Positions 1 to 12,066 of a stretch of 64,000 bases of DNA are shown one piece after another. The translations under genes were made by a program, and so were the position numbers. The first letter of the stretch is position 1; every line of letters starts with the position of its first letter. Below the pieces are notes generated by a model. The model worked only from the letters and a program-made list of their open reading frames with translations. It searched no databases and had not been told where the DNA came from. The stretch is from Plantactinospora sp. KBS50 (GTDB lineage Bacteria > Actinomycetota > Actinomycetes > Mycobacteriales > Micromonosporaceae): contig NZ_CP022961.1 of the NCBI RefSeq assembly GCF_002285795.1, forward strand, positions 6,204,001 through 6,268,000, written 5' to 3'.

Positions 1-1
1 G

Positions 2-646
2 CGCGGCGTCAAGAACCGGTTCGGCGCGGCCGACGAGGTCGGCTGCTTCGAGATGCACGAGGGGGGCATCACCAGCCTCGCCGACCCCTCCGGCCTGTTC
101 CTCACCCGCTACTCCGAGGCGGTGCCGGGCACCTGCGTCACGGTGGCCATGGAGGGCCGCCGGGCCCTCCTCACCGAGGTTCAGGCGCTGATCGGAGCCA
201 CGGTGGCCGGCTCGCCCCGGCGGACCGTGTCGGGGCTGGACGGGGCGCGGCTGGCGATGGTCCTCGCGGTCCTGCAACGCCGCACCGACCGGCTCACGCT
301 GCACGACAGGGAGGTCTTCGCGGCCACCGTCGGCGGCATCCGGGTGGTCGAACCGGCCGCCGACCTCGCGGTGGCGCTCGCGGTCGCCTCCGGCGGCATC
401 AACCTGGCCATCGCGCCGCACCTGGTCGCGATCGGGGAGGTGGGGCTCACCGGCGAGGTGCGGCGGGTGGGTGCCGTTCCGCGCCGGCTGGCCGAGGCGG
501 CCCGGCTGGGCTTCCGGTACGCCCTGGTGCCACCCGGCTGCGGCCCCGAGGCGACCGGCATCAAGCCGGACGGGATGCGGATCACCGAGGTGGGCGACGT
601 CCGTACGGCGCTGAACATGGCCGCCCGACTCTCCGTCGACGACTGA
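2..646 (+). CDS. radA: DNA repair protein RadA (Sms), 3' part
   Basis: C-terminal part of the RecA-like ATPase RadA, which drives branch migration during recombinational repair. The start codon and Walker motifs lie left of the window. The frame is open from base 2, and the RadA-specific KNRFG motif is encoded at bases 11-25. The remaining ~200 residues form the Lon-like C-terminal domain of the family. TGA is at 644-646. disA follows on the same strand after 212 bases; radA-disA adjacency is common in Gram-positive bacteria, and RadA is known to interact with DisA in Bacillus. Identification is secure; only the truncation limits it. Confidence 0.95.
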   Translation, partial: RGVKNRFGAADEVGCFEMHEGGITSLADPSGLFLTRYSEAVPGTCVTVAMEGRRALLTEVQALIGATVAGSPRRTVSGLDGARLAMVLAVLQRRTDRLTLHDREVFAATVGGIRVVEPAADLAVALAVASGGINLAIAPHLVAIGEVGLTGEVRRVGAVPRRLAEAARLGFRYALVPPGCGPEATGIKPDGMRITEVGDVRTALNMAARLSVDD

Positions 647-858
647 GCGCGCCCGGTGATCAGGTTGGCCGACAGGCGCTCCCACATCCCCTGCGACCTG
701 CGATTTCACGGCCGGGAGCAGGATCCGGGCCGGCGGCGCCGGGCCGGGTCGGGGCCGCCGCCGGCCGGGCGATCCGGTCGCCGTCACGGCCCGCGCGGGG
801 GCGTCGTGGCACATCACAGTAACCGCGAGAGCACCCACCGCAGACCAGTCCGTAGACT

Positions 859-2049
859 GTGCGGGTGCCGATCGACCGCGATGCCAACCGAATCACCGGC
901 GCCATCCCCCAGGTCCGGGCCGGTGTCCCGGGCGCTGCGGCGCGTCCCGTCTCCGCCGGCATGACGATGAGCGGCCCGAGCGCCAGCGGCGACCCGCTGC
1001 GCGCCAACCTGGCCCTGATGGCCCCCGGCACCGCGCTGCGGGACGGCCTGGAGCGGATCCTGCGCGGCCGCACCGGGGCGTTGATCGTGCTCGGGTACGA
1101 CAAGGTCGTCGAGTCGCTCTGCACCGGCGGCTTTCCGCTGGACGTGGAGTTCTCCGCGACCCGGGTCCGCGAGTTGTGCAAGATGGACGGCGCCGTGGTG
1201 CTGTCCAGCGACGGGACCCGCATCGTGCGGGCCGCGGTGCACCTGATGCCCGACCCGTCGATCCCGACCGAGGAGTCGGGCACCCGGCACCGGACCGCGG
1301 AGCGGGTGGCCCGGCAGACCGGCTACCCGGTCATCTCGGTCAGCCAGTCCATGCGGATCATCAGCCTCTACGTCAACGGGCAGCGGCACGTGCTCGACGA
1401 CTCGGCGGCGATCCTGTCCCGGGCGAATCAGGCGCTGGCCACCCTCGAACGCTACAAGCTGCGCCTCGACGAGGTCTCCGGCACGCTCTCGGCGCTGGAG
1501 ATCGAGGACCTGGTCACCGTGCGCGACGCCGTGGCCGTCGTGCAGCGGCTGGAGATGGTGCGCCGGATCGCCGACGAGATCGCCGGATACGTCGTGGAGC
1601 TGGGCACCGACGGCCGGCTGCTGGCCCTGCAACTGGACGAGCTGATGGCCGGGGTGGACGCCGACCGGACCCTGGTGATCCGGGACTACCTGCCGGTCGG
1701 CCGCAAGGCCCGGACCCTGGACGAGGCCCTGGTCGAGCTGGACCTGCTGACCGCGACCGAACTGATCGACCTGGTCTCGGTGGCTCGGGCGATCGGCTAC
1801 GGTGGCGCGTCGGACGCGCTGGAGGCGGCCGTGAGTCCCCGTGGCTTCCGGCTGCTCGCGAAGGTGCCCCGGCTACCGGCGTCCATCATCGACCGGCTGG
1901 TCAACCACTTCGGTACGCTCCAGCGGCTGCTGGGCGCGACCGTCGAGGACCTGCAGGCGGTGGACGGCGTGGGGGACGCGAGAGCCCGCGGCGTGCGCGA
2001 GGGGCTGTCCCGGCTCGCCGAGTCCTCCATCCTCGAACGCTACGTGTAG
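859..2049 (+). CDS. disA: DNA integrity scanning diadenylate cyclase DisA
   Basis: Makes the second messenger c-di-AMP from two ATP while scanning DNA for branched structures. The 396-residue product has the DisA_N diadenylate cyclase domain at about residues 40-170, with the signature DGA at 110-112 and RHR at 143-145. A helical linker follows, and a C-terminal helix-hairpin-helix region ([11 protein letters not shown], about 365-375) binds DNA. Length is slightly above the usual ~360 because of a variable N-terminal tail of about 35 residues. GTG at 859 is used; GTG at 865 (product starting VPIDRD) is an equally plausible start. It lies just downstream of radA. Confidence 0.96.
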   Translation: MRVPIDRDANRITGAIPQVRAGVPGAAARPVSAGMTMSGPSASGDPLRANLALMAPGTALRDGLERILRGRTGALIVLGYDKVVESLCTGGFPLDVEFSATRVRELCKMDGAVVLSSDGTRIVRAAVHLMPDPSIPTEESGTRHRTAERVARQTGYPVISVSQSMRIISLYVNGQRHVLDDSAAILSRANQALATLERYKLRLDEVSGTLSALEIEDLVTVRDAVAVVQRLEMVRRIADEIAGYVVELGTDGRLLALQLDELMAGVDADRTLVIRDYLPVGRKARTLDEALVELDLLTATELIDLVSVARAIGYGGASDALEAAVSPRGFRLLAKVPRLPASIIDRLVNHFGTLQRLLGATVEDLQAVDGVGDARARGVREGLSRLAESSILERYV

Positions 2050-2116
2050 CCCACCCCGCCCGGGGTCCCGCCACCCGGCGCAGGGCCGGCCCGGCGGATC
2101 CCACGCGGCGCCGGCC

Positions 2117-2220
2117 CGGCGGACCCTGATCCCCAGACCGGCGGGCCCTGATCCCCAGACCGGCGGGCCCTGATCCCCAGACCGGCGGGCCCTGATCCCC
2201 AGCCCGGCGGGCCCTGATCC
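2117..2220. repeat. 22-bp tandem repeat, about 4.7 copies
   Basis: Units begin at 2117, 2139, 2161, 2183 and 2205 and share the core CGGCGGGCCCTGATCC; the first has A instead of G in GGGCCC, and the last is cut short. The array fills the gap between the convergent disA and the next minus-strand gene. There are no unique spacers, so it is not a CRISPR. It could help transcription termination or be a slippage-generated minisatellite. Confidence 0.9.
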
Positions 2221-2233
2221 GGGGTGCGCCGGC

Positions 2234-2950
2234 TCAGCCCGTGATGGTCAGCTTCACCGGCTCGCTCAGCTTGCTGCCGAGCCGCCCGAACACCTGGTAC
2301 TCGCCCGCGTCGACGAACGGCCCGGTGGCCTGCCCGTCGGCGCATCGGCTCGCCTCGCGCCCGTTCCAGTCCACCTGGTAGGCACGCTCGAAGCTGGGCG
2401 TGAACGGCTCCACGTCCGATCCCCGGGCGGTGCCGCAGGTGTCCGACGACCAGACCCGCCGGGCGCCGGACTTGATGTAGATCTCCTGGAGGTCCGCCCC
2501 GACGTCGCGCGGGCAGCTACGGGACGACACGTTCTTGATCTTGATCTGGAGGTTCACCACGGTCCCCTGCTGGGCCGTCCGCGGCGTCGGCACCGGAACC
2601 ACCGAGATCTCCTCGTCGGTACAACCGCCGTCCGGGGGTGCGGCCACGGCCGTGGCGTTCGCCTGGCCGGTGGCGGCCGGATCGGGGGTGGCCGGATCCT
2701 CGTCGGAGGCGTCCTGGCCGCTGCCCGTGGACGAGGCCCGCGGTGTCGGTGCCGGCGAGCCGGTCTCGGTGCCGCCGGTGTCGGGTTCCGCCGCCGTGGT
2801 GGTGGACGAGGACTCCGGCTTGCCGGCCGGGCTGCCCGGCTGGGAGCAGGAGTAGACCAGCACGACAAGGAAAAGCAGGACCGCTCCGAGCACGACGGCG
2901 CGACGCCGCCAATATACGGCGGGGGGCAGGGGGCCAACCGTCAGACGCAT
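2234..2950 (-). CDS. Membrane-anchored extracytoplasmic protein of unknown function
   Basis: 238 residues. A short basic N-terminus is followed by one hydrophobic segment (about 19-35), then a Ser/Thr/Pro/Ala-rich linker (about 37-100) and a globular domain with four cysteines that looks beta-rich and is predicted to be outside the membrane. The ATG at 2950 gives a normal N-in signal anchor; an in-frame start nine bases upstream is possible. The hydrophobic segment ends in a Cys (YSC), but the lipobox is poor, so an anchored rather than lipidated protein is favoured. No enzyme motif was recognised. It converges with disA across the 22-bp repeat array. Confidence 0.75.
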   Translation of the reverse strand: MRLTVGPLPPAVYWRRRAVVLGAVLLFLVVLVYSCSQPGSPAGKPESSSTTTAAEPDTGGTETGSPAPTPRASSTGSGQDASDEDPATPDPAATGQANATAVAAPPDGGCTDEEISVVPVPTPRTAQQGTVVNLQIKIKNVSSRSCPRDVGADLQEIYIKSGARRVWSSDTCGTARGSDVEPFTPSFERAYQVDWNGREASRCADGQATGPFVDAGEYQVFGRLGSKLSEPVKLTITG

Positions 2951-3103
2951 GATGCCCACACCGTAGTCGGCGTGGTCGAGTTGATCCTGCCGACGCGCCG
3001 GGTCCGGACGGAGCGCCGGACGCGTACCGCGGTCCGGACCCGGATCGGGACCGGACCCGGCGCTGGCGGCACCCCCGCGGGCGGCCGGAGGGTGGCGAAT
3101 GCC

Positions 3104-3664
3104 TCACTGGTAGACCTTGCGGGGGAAGATCGCGTGCGCCCCGGCCACCCGGTCGAGGAAGAGCTTGCCCACGCAGTGATCGATCTCATGCTGGAGAGCC
3201 CGGGCCTCGAACCCGTCGGTCGTCAGCCGCACGTGTTCGCCGGTGCCGGGCAGCCGACCGGTCACCACCAGCCTGGTGGCCCGCTTCACGTCGCCGGTGA
3301 GATCCGGCACCGACATGCAGCCCTCCCGGCCGGGCCGCCACCGGGTCGCCTCGACGATCACGGCGTTGCAGAGCACGAACTCACCGTGCACGCTCACCGA
3401 CTTGGGGTGCCCGGTGACGTCGACGGCGAACACGTGCGCCGGCACCCCGATCTGGGGCGCGGCGAGACCGACGCAGCCCGGCGACACCCGCATGGTCGCC
3501 ACCAGGTCCGCCGCCAGCCGGACCGCCTCGTCGGAACACGGGTCGACCTGCGCCGCAGCGCCGCTCAGCACCGGGGACGGTGCGACCACCACCGGGCGGA
3601 CCCGCCCGGGCGGACCGAGTTCGGCCACGGTCCAGCCGGCGAGATCGGTGGCCCCGCCGGTCAC
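3104..3664 (-). CDS. def: Peptide deformylase
   Basis: Removes the N-formyl group from new proteins using a metal held by Cys116 (EGCMS motif), His159 and His163 (HEIDH motif, with Glu160 catalytic). Motif I reads CVGLAAPQ, so the first glycine of the usual G-x-G-x-A-A-x-Q is a cysteine; the rest of motif I is intact. The product has 186 residues. The GTG start at 3664 overlaps the TGA of the upstream ACT-domain gene (GTGA), suggesting translational coupling. Some actinomycetes have several deformylases, so this may not be the only copy. Confidence 0.95.
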   Translation of the reverse strand: MTGGATDLAGWTVAELGPPGRVRPVVVAPSPVLSGAAAQVDPCSDEAVRLAADLVATMRVSPGCVGLAAPQIGVPAHVFAVDVTGHPKSVSVHGEFVLCNAVIVEATRWRPGREGCMSVPDLTGDVKRATRLVVTGRLPGTGEHVRLTTDGFEARALQHEIDHCVGKLFLDRVAGAHAIFPRKVYQ

Positions 3665-4173
3665 AGGACGTCCGGGTCGACCCGGCGGAGGGTGACCTCC
3701 ACGTCGAGCTGCCGTCCCACCTCGGCGAGCCGGCGTTGGAGATCCTCGGCGATCCCGGCCGGCAGGTCGACCTCGGCGACCAGCACGTAGAGCTGGCCGG
3801 CGAGCCGGGTGGTCAGGTCGGTGACGTTGGCGCCGGCCGAGGCCAGGACCCTGGTCACCGCGGCCACGATGCCGAGCCGGTCTGCGCCGTACACCGCGAC
3901 CTGATGCGGTTCCCCGCGCGGCGGTTCCTCGTGGTCGGCGACCACCGACAGCACGGAGGCGAGCAGTCGGCCGTCGTCGGCCAGCGGCGCCAGGGCGGTC
4001 TCCACCTCGGCGGCCCCCGGCCCGGAGCAGACCAGGGTCATCGCGAAGTGGCCACGCAGCCGGGTCATCGTGGAGTCGGTGAGGTTGGCGCCCAGGCCGG
4101 CCAGCGCGTCCGCGACGTCGGCCACGATGCCTGGCCGGTCATGCCCGATCACCGTGATGGCAAGCTCGTTCAC
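3661..4173 (-). CDS. Two-ACT-domain protein (GcvR-like)
   Basis: 170 residues made of two ACT domains, at about 1-80 (NELAITVIGHDRPG at the start) and 90-165 (VAVYGADRLGIVAAV). ACT pairs of this GcvR/YkkB type bind small ligands, often amino acids, and act as regulators; the ligand here is unknown. GTG at 4173 matches the usual MNELAIT start of the family; an ATG at 4191 would add six residues. It is coupled to def by a 4-base overlap. Confidence 0.85.
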   Translation of the reverse strand: MNELAITVIGHDRPGIVADVADALAGLGANLTDSTMTRLRGHFAMTLVCSGPGAAEVETALAPLADDGRLLASVLSVVADHEEPPRGEPHQVAVYGADRLGIVAAVTRVLASAGANVTDLTTRLAGQLYVLVAEVDLPAGIAEDLQRRLAEVGRQLDVEVTLRRVDPDVL

Positions 4174-4296
4174 CGGAGCAGTCTGCCGCATCGCCGGGCA
4201 CCGCCGGGCCGGTACGGCCCGCCGCCCACGGTATGGGACCGTCCACGGTACGGGACCGGAGGCGGCACCGGCCGGCATGGCAGGATCAACCGCGCG

Positions 4297-5187
4297 ATGT
4301 CCGAGACGAAGCTGGCCGCTCTGGCTATTTCCTGGTACGACGACAATGCCCGTGACCTGCCGTGGCGGGTACCCGGGGTGGGTGCCTGGCCGGTGCTGGT
4401 CAGCGAGGTGATGCTGCAACAGACCCCGGTGGTCCGGGTGCTGCCGGTGTGGCAGCAGTGGGTGGACCGCTGGCCCACCCCGGCCGCGCTCGCCGCGGAG
4501 ATCCCGGGCGAGGCGATCCGGATGTGGGGACGGCTGGGCTATCCGCGCCGGGCGCTGCGACTCCACGAGTGCGCCACCGCGCTGGTGGAGCGGCACGACG
4601 GTCGGGTGCCGGAGGATCTGGACGAGCTGCTGGCGCTGCCGGGGATCGGCAGCTACACGGCCAGGGCGGTGGCGGCCTTCGCCTTCGGCCAGCGGCATCC
4701 GGTGGTCGACACGAACGTCCGGCGGCTGGTGGCGCGGGCCGTTGCCGGTGAACCGGACGCGGGGCCGGCGACCCGGCCCGCGGACCTGGTGGCCACCGCC
4801 GAACTGCTGCCGCCGGAGCCGACGGTGGCCGCCCGGGCCAGCGCGGCCTTCATGGAACTGGGTGCGCTCGTCTGCACCGCTCGGGCGCCTCGCTGCGGCG
4901 CCTGCCCGTTGGCCGCCGCCTGCACCTGGTACGGCACCGGGCGACCGGCGCTGCCGGGCACGCCGAGCCGGCGTCCCCAGCGGTACGCGGGCACCGACCG
5001 GCAGGTCCGCGGCCTGCTGCTCGCGGTGTTGCGGGACAGCCGGGGTCCGGTGCCCACGCAGCGGCTGGACCTGGTGTGGGCGGACGAGGTGCAACGGTCC
5101 CGGGCGCTGGCGGGGCTGGTCCAGGACGGGCTGGTGGAGTTGGCGGGTGACTCCTGCGTGCTGGCCGGTGAGCGGCGGGAGCCCTGA
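4297..5187 (+). CDS. mutY: A/G-specific adenine glycosylase MutY
   Basis: Removes adenine mispaired with 8-oxoguanine or guanine. The 296-residue product has catalytic Glu37 (SEVMLQQTP), the helix-hairpin-helix LPGIGSYTARAV, catalytic Asp138 (VVDTNVRRL) and a 4Fe-4S site with Cys193, 200, 203 and 209 (C-X6-C-X2-C-X5-C). The C-terminal Nudix-like 8-oxoG recognition domain of E. coli MutY is absent or reduced to about 70 residues, as in short actinobacterial forms. The ATG at 4297 opens the conserved N-terminal helix. It is divergent from the ACT-domain gene and convergent with clpC. Confidence 0.95.
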   Translation: MSETKLAALAISWYDDNARDLPWRVPGVGAWPVLVSEVMLQQTPVVRVLPVWQQWVDRWPTPAALAAEIPGEAIRMWGRLGYPRRALRLHECATALVERHDGRVPEDLDELLALPGIGSYTARAVAAFAFGQRHPVVDTNVRRLVARAVAGEPDAGPATRPADLVATAELLPPEPTVAARASAAFMELGALVCTARAPRCGACPLAAACTWYGTGRPALPGTPSRRPQRYAGTDRQVRGLLLAVLRDSRGPVPTQRLDLVWADEVQRSRALAGLVQDGLVELAGDSCVLAGERREP

Positions 5188-5318
5188 CCCGGCCCGCCGG
5201 CCGGGAGCGGTGACCACCGGACCCGGACAGGCACGAACGGCGCCGGCCCGGCCGGCCACCAGTGGCGCATCACGCCGCCCGCACCACCCGGCCCGAATCA
5301 CACCGCCCGCAAACGACG

Positions 5319-5354
5319 CCGGCCCGGCCCACCGCGTTCGGTGGGCCGGGCCGG
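5319..5354. terminator. Bidirectional terminator hairpin between mutY and clpC
   Basis: A perfect 15-bp inverted repeat (arms 5319-5333 and 5340-5354) with a 6-base loop GCGTTC lies between two convergent genes, just past the clpC stop. There is no T-tract, which is common in high-GC actinobacteria. Confidence 0.75.
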
Positions 5355-5374
5355 TCAGCCAACTGCCGCTGCCG

Positions 5375-7906
<2,532 letters not shown>

Positions 7907-8119
7907 GCCCTCGTGCTCCTCACGTGCCGTGCGCACTCGATGTTGTTGGACAAGCATCGTGGCGGCGCCGGTGCCCGGACCTCCAAGGCGGACGTCCGTG
8001 CTCTTACTCTATCGCCGCGACCCGACTCGACTGAGGTCGTGCGCTGCCCGATCCCGTCCAGTTCGCGGTTTTTGTGGGTATTCCGCGCCACCTCGGGGTG
8101 TCGGCCACCCTCCCGGATA

Positions 8120-8133
8120 CGCGGAAAGCGAAA
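8120..8133 (-). promoter_or_regulatory. Possible ClgR-type operator upstream of clpC
   Basis: On the minus strand the site reads TTTCGCTTTCCGCG, that is CGC-N5-GCG with an AT-leaning left flank, similar to the core described for ClgR in corynebacteria and streptomycetes. The inner bases deviate from the consensus and it lies 214 bases before the clpC start, so this is only suggestive. Confidence 0.3.
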
Positions 8134-8175
8134 TTCACGGCCAAGCCCGGAACCCGGCCACGGGCCACCCGGAGC

Positions 8176-8218
8176 TTGTCCACAGGCTGTGGATAAATCA
8201 TCCACCGGCTGGGGATAA
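8176..8218. promoter_or_regulatory. Cluster of DnaA boxes
   Basis: TTGTCCACA at 8176-8184 (plus strand, the usual high-GC form) is followed after 3 bases by TGTGGATAA at 8188-8196, the reverse complement of the perfect consensus TTATCCACA. A third, weaker box TGGGGATAA lies at 8210-8218. The arrangement suggests DnaA binding for titration or regulation. There is no dnaA or dnaN nearby, so this is not oriC. Confidence 0.65.
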
Positions 8219-8340
8219 CGCGGGCGGCCCCCGGATCGTTCCCCGGCTACCCGGGACCCGCGGCGGCGCAGCCGTGACCGTCGTCACACGTGATCGCACG
8301 CCCGTGCTGGCCGCCGGGAACGGCCCGGGTACGCCAAAAC

Positions 8341-8384
8341 GGCGCCGGCGCGGATCGGGAAACATCCCCGTCCGCGCCGACGCC
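8341..8384 (-). terminator. Hairpin downstream of lsr2
   Basis: Two 14-base arms (8341-8354 and 8371-8384) pair with one mismatch across a 16-base loop. The hairpin lies about 43 bases after the lsr2 stop in the direction of transcription and is a plausible terminator for lsr2. Confidence 0.55.
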
Positions 8385-8426
8385 GCACGTCTCGACCGTG
8401 GCCCAACCCGCTCCGGGAAGGAGGGC

Positions 8427-8777
8427 TCAGCGCCCGGCCTTGGCGTGGTACTCGTCAACAATCTCCTGCGGAATCCGGCCACGATCGGAAATCTCGCGGC
8501 CTTCCCGCTTGGCCCATGCCCGGATCGCCTTGTTCTGCTCACGGTCCGCGGTGGCACTGCCCCGGCCACGCGCGGCGCGTCCACCGACAACCACGCCCCC
8601 GCGGCCAACCTTCGTGCCTGCCGCGAGGTACGGAGCGAACAGGTCGCGCAATTTGCCGGCGTTCTTCTTCGAGAGGTCGATCTCGTACTGAACACCGTCG
8701 AGCGAGAACTTGACGGTCTCGTCGGCGTCTCCGCCGTCGAGGTCATCGACCAACTTGTGAATGATCTGCTTGGCCAC
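8427..8777 (-). CDS. lsr2: Nucleoid-associated xenogeneic silencer Lsr2
   Basis: 116-residue H-NS analogue that bridges DNA and silences AT-rich genes. The N-terminal dimerisation domain (starting AKQIIHKLVDDLDG) is joined by a basic Gly/Arg linker to a C-terminal DNA-binding domain with the minor-groove RGR motif (SDRGRIP). The GTG at 8777 is preceded by AAAGGA. It lies downstream of lysS on the same strand, the same neighbourhood as in mycobacteria (lysS-lsr2-clpC1). Confidence 0.97.
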   Translation of the reverse strand: MAKQIIHKLVDDLDGGDADETVKFSLDGVQYEIDLSKKNAGKLRDLFAPYLAAGTKVGRGGVVVGGRAARGRGSATADREQNKAIRAWAKREGREISDRGRIPQEIVDEYHAKAGR

Positions 8778-8819
8778 GGTGCCGTAGTCCTTTCGAGCGG
8801 GGTGGCTCCAAACAGGTAA

Positions 8820-8850
8820 ACAATATCCCGGCCGGTACTTGTCTGGTCAA
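8820..8850 (-). promoter_or_regulatory. lsr2: Candidate lsr2 promoter
   Basis: On the minus strand TTGACC (8850-8845) and TATTGT (8825-8820) are separated by 19 bases in a locally AT-rich stretch. TATTGT ends 43 bases before the GTG. The spacer is longer than ideal, so the -10 assignment is tentative. Confidence 0.4.
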
Positions 8851-8887
8851 TAGGATGGGGAAATCGGGCCTCGAAACCCGCCGGCGA

Positions 8888-10396
<1,509 letters not shown>

Positions 10397-10488
10397 GGCA
10401 TGCTTCCTCGGGATTCGCGGATTGGCAGGGACAGGCACCGAGCGTACTGGGATGCCTGTGGCGGGGGCGCGCGGATAACCTGTCGGGC

Positions 10489-11223
10489 GTGACCGAACAG
10501 GCCCTCTCCTTCGGCGCCGCGGCGACCGAGTACGACCGGTTCCGCCCGCCCTATCCGGCCGACGCCGTGCGGTGGGCATTGGCGGGCTGCGCCGCCGGCT
10601 CGCGGGTGGTGGATCTCGGCGCGGGGACCGGCATCCTCAGCCGGGCCGTCCTGGCCATCGGTCACCGGGTAACCCCGGTCGAACCCGATCCGGGCATGCG
10701 GACCCGGCTGGCCGCCGCCACCCCGGGAACGACGCCGCTGGCCGGCACGGCGGAGGACGTACCGCTGCCGGACGAATCGGCGGACGCGGTGCTGGCCGGG
10801 CAGGCGTACCACTGGTTCGACCGGGAGCGCGCGCACCGCGAGATCGCCCGGGTGCTGCGCCGGGGCGGGACGTTCGCGCCGATCTGGAACACCCGCGACG
10901 AGCGGATCCCGTGGCTGGCCGAACTGGGCCGGGTCATGGGGTCACGCAACGGCACCGGGGATCTGGTCGAGAAGATCACCGACTTCGGGTCGGACTTCGG
11001 GCCGGTGGAGTTGGCCCAGTTCACCCACTCGACCACGCTGCGACCGCAGGAGGTGGTCGGGATGGCGCACACCCGGTCGTCCTGGTTGACCGCCGGGCCG
11101 GATGAGCGGGCCGGGATCGATCGGGACCTGCACACCCTGCTCACCACCCACCCGGACCTCGCCGGGCGGGCAACGATCGAGCTGCCGTACCGGACGCTGG
11201 TCTTCCGATCCACCCGGCGCTGA
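10489..11223 (+). CDS. Class I SAM-dependent methyltransferase
   Basis: 244 residues with a Rossmann methyltransferase fold of the Methyltransf_11 type. Motif I is [11 protein letters not shown] (about 40-50), an acidic residue ends strand 2 (VEPDPGM), and post-motif-I [14 protein letters not shown] follows. The aromatic AYHWFDRE resembles UbiE/trans-aconitate-type small-molecule methyltransferases. The substrate cannot be told from sequence. The GTG at 10489 is chosen because the product then begins at the conserved YDRFRPPYP region; the upstream frame overlaps lysS. Confidence 0.85.
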   Translation: MTEQALSFGAAATEYDRFRPPYPADAVRWALAGCAAGSRVVDLGAGTGILSRAVLAIGHRVTPVEPDPGMRTRLAAATPGTTPLAGTAEDVPLPDESADAVLAGQAYHWFDRERAHREIARVLRRGGTFAPIWNTRDERIPWLAELGRVMGSRNGTGDLVEKITDFGSDFGPVELAQFTHSTTLRPQEVVGMAHTRSSWLTAGPDERAGIDRDLHTLLTTHPDLAGRATIELPYRTLVFRSTRR

Positions 11224-11280
11224 CCCGGCGCGAGGCAGCCGGACGACCGCGCAAGAAGCCGTGCCGACGACCGTGCCGGT

Positions 11281-11319
11281 CAGACGTTCCGGTCAGACGT
11301 TCCGGTCAGACGTTCCGGT
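11281..11319. repeat. 13-bp tandem repeat, 3 perfect copies over the coaX stop
   Basis: CAGACGTTCCGGT repeats exactly at 11281, 11294 and 11307. Read on the minus strand, each unit encodes the last codons and stop of coaX (Asn-Val-stop), so the gene's end has been duplicated twice downstream of itself, probably by slippage. Confidence 0.9.
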
Positions 11320-12063
11320 CGTAGACCATCCGCAGGCCGATCAGCGTGATCATCGGCTCGTGGTGGGTGATGGTCCGGCACTCGCCGATCACCAGCGACG
11401 CCAGCCCGCCCGTCGCGATCACCGCCCGGACACCCCCCAGCTCGTCGCTCATCCGCTCGACGATCCGGTCCACCTGGCCCGCGAAGCCGAAGTACATGCC
11501 GGACTGGAGGCACTCCACGGTGTTCTTGCCGATCACCGACTTCGGCCGGGTCGCCTCCACCTTGCGCAACTGGGCCGCCCGGGCCGCCAGCGCGTCGAAC
11601 GAGATCTCGATGCCCGGCGCGAAGGCGCCGCCGAGGAACTCCCCCGCCCGCTGATCACGTCGAAGTTCGTGGTGGTGCCGAAGTCGACAACGATCGACGG
11701 CCCGCCGAACAGGGTGTAGGCGGCCAGCGTGTTCACCACCCGGTCCGAGCCCACCTCCTTCGGGTTGTCGATCGCCAACTGGACACCGGTCCGCACCCCC
11801 GGTTCGACCACCACGTGCGGGATGTCCGGGTAGTACCGGCCCAGCATCGTGCGCAGCGAGCGCAACACCGCGGGAACCGTCGAACAGGCCGCCACCCCGG
11901 TGATCTCCACGGCATCCCCGGCGAGCAGGCCGCGGAACATCAGCCCCAGCTCGTCGGCGGTGGACCGGGCGTCGGTCTTGATCCGCCAGGAGTGCACCAG
12001 CTTGTCGCCGTCGAAGGTGGCCAGCACCGTGTTGGTGTTCCCGATGTCGATGCACAGCAGCAT
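11306..12063 (-). pseudogene. coaX: Type III pantothenate kinase CoaX, interrupted by a one-base frameshift
   Basis: Phosphorylates pantothenate in CoA synthesis. The first 138 codons or so from ATG 12063 are in frame (LLCIDIGNTNT, then VVDFGTTTNFDVIS) but then run out of frame to a stop at 11533. The rest of the enzyme (GEFLGGAFAPGIEIS and IATGGLASLVIG) continues in the next frame to the TGA at 11306-11308. Adding one C to the C5 run at 11641-11645 restores a 252-residue CoaX of normal length. Sequence error is the likely cause. It follows nadC by 3 bases. Confidence 0.88.
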
Positions 12064-12066
12064 GCG

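Larger units (their letters stand above)
7907..8426. other. 520-bp intergenic region between clpC and lsr2
   Basis: No gene is credible here. It holds the clpC upstream region, a ClgR-like site (8120-8133), a DnaA-box cluster (8176-8218) and a hairpin downstream of lsr2 (8341-8384). Each is listed separately. Confidence 0.7.

Noticed and set aside
2117-2220. CRISPR array
   Set aside because: The copies are directly adjacent with no unique spacers, and no cas genes are present.
8176-8218. Chromosome origin oriC
   Set aside because: Only three boxes, no AT-rich unwinding region, and no dnaA, dnaN, rpmH or gidB nearby.
11533-12063. A genuine short CoaX of 176 residues
   Set aside because: The last 38 residues are Arg/Ser-rich antisense-like sequence, and the missing half of the enzyme is present in the next frame.
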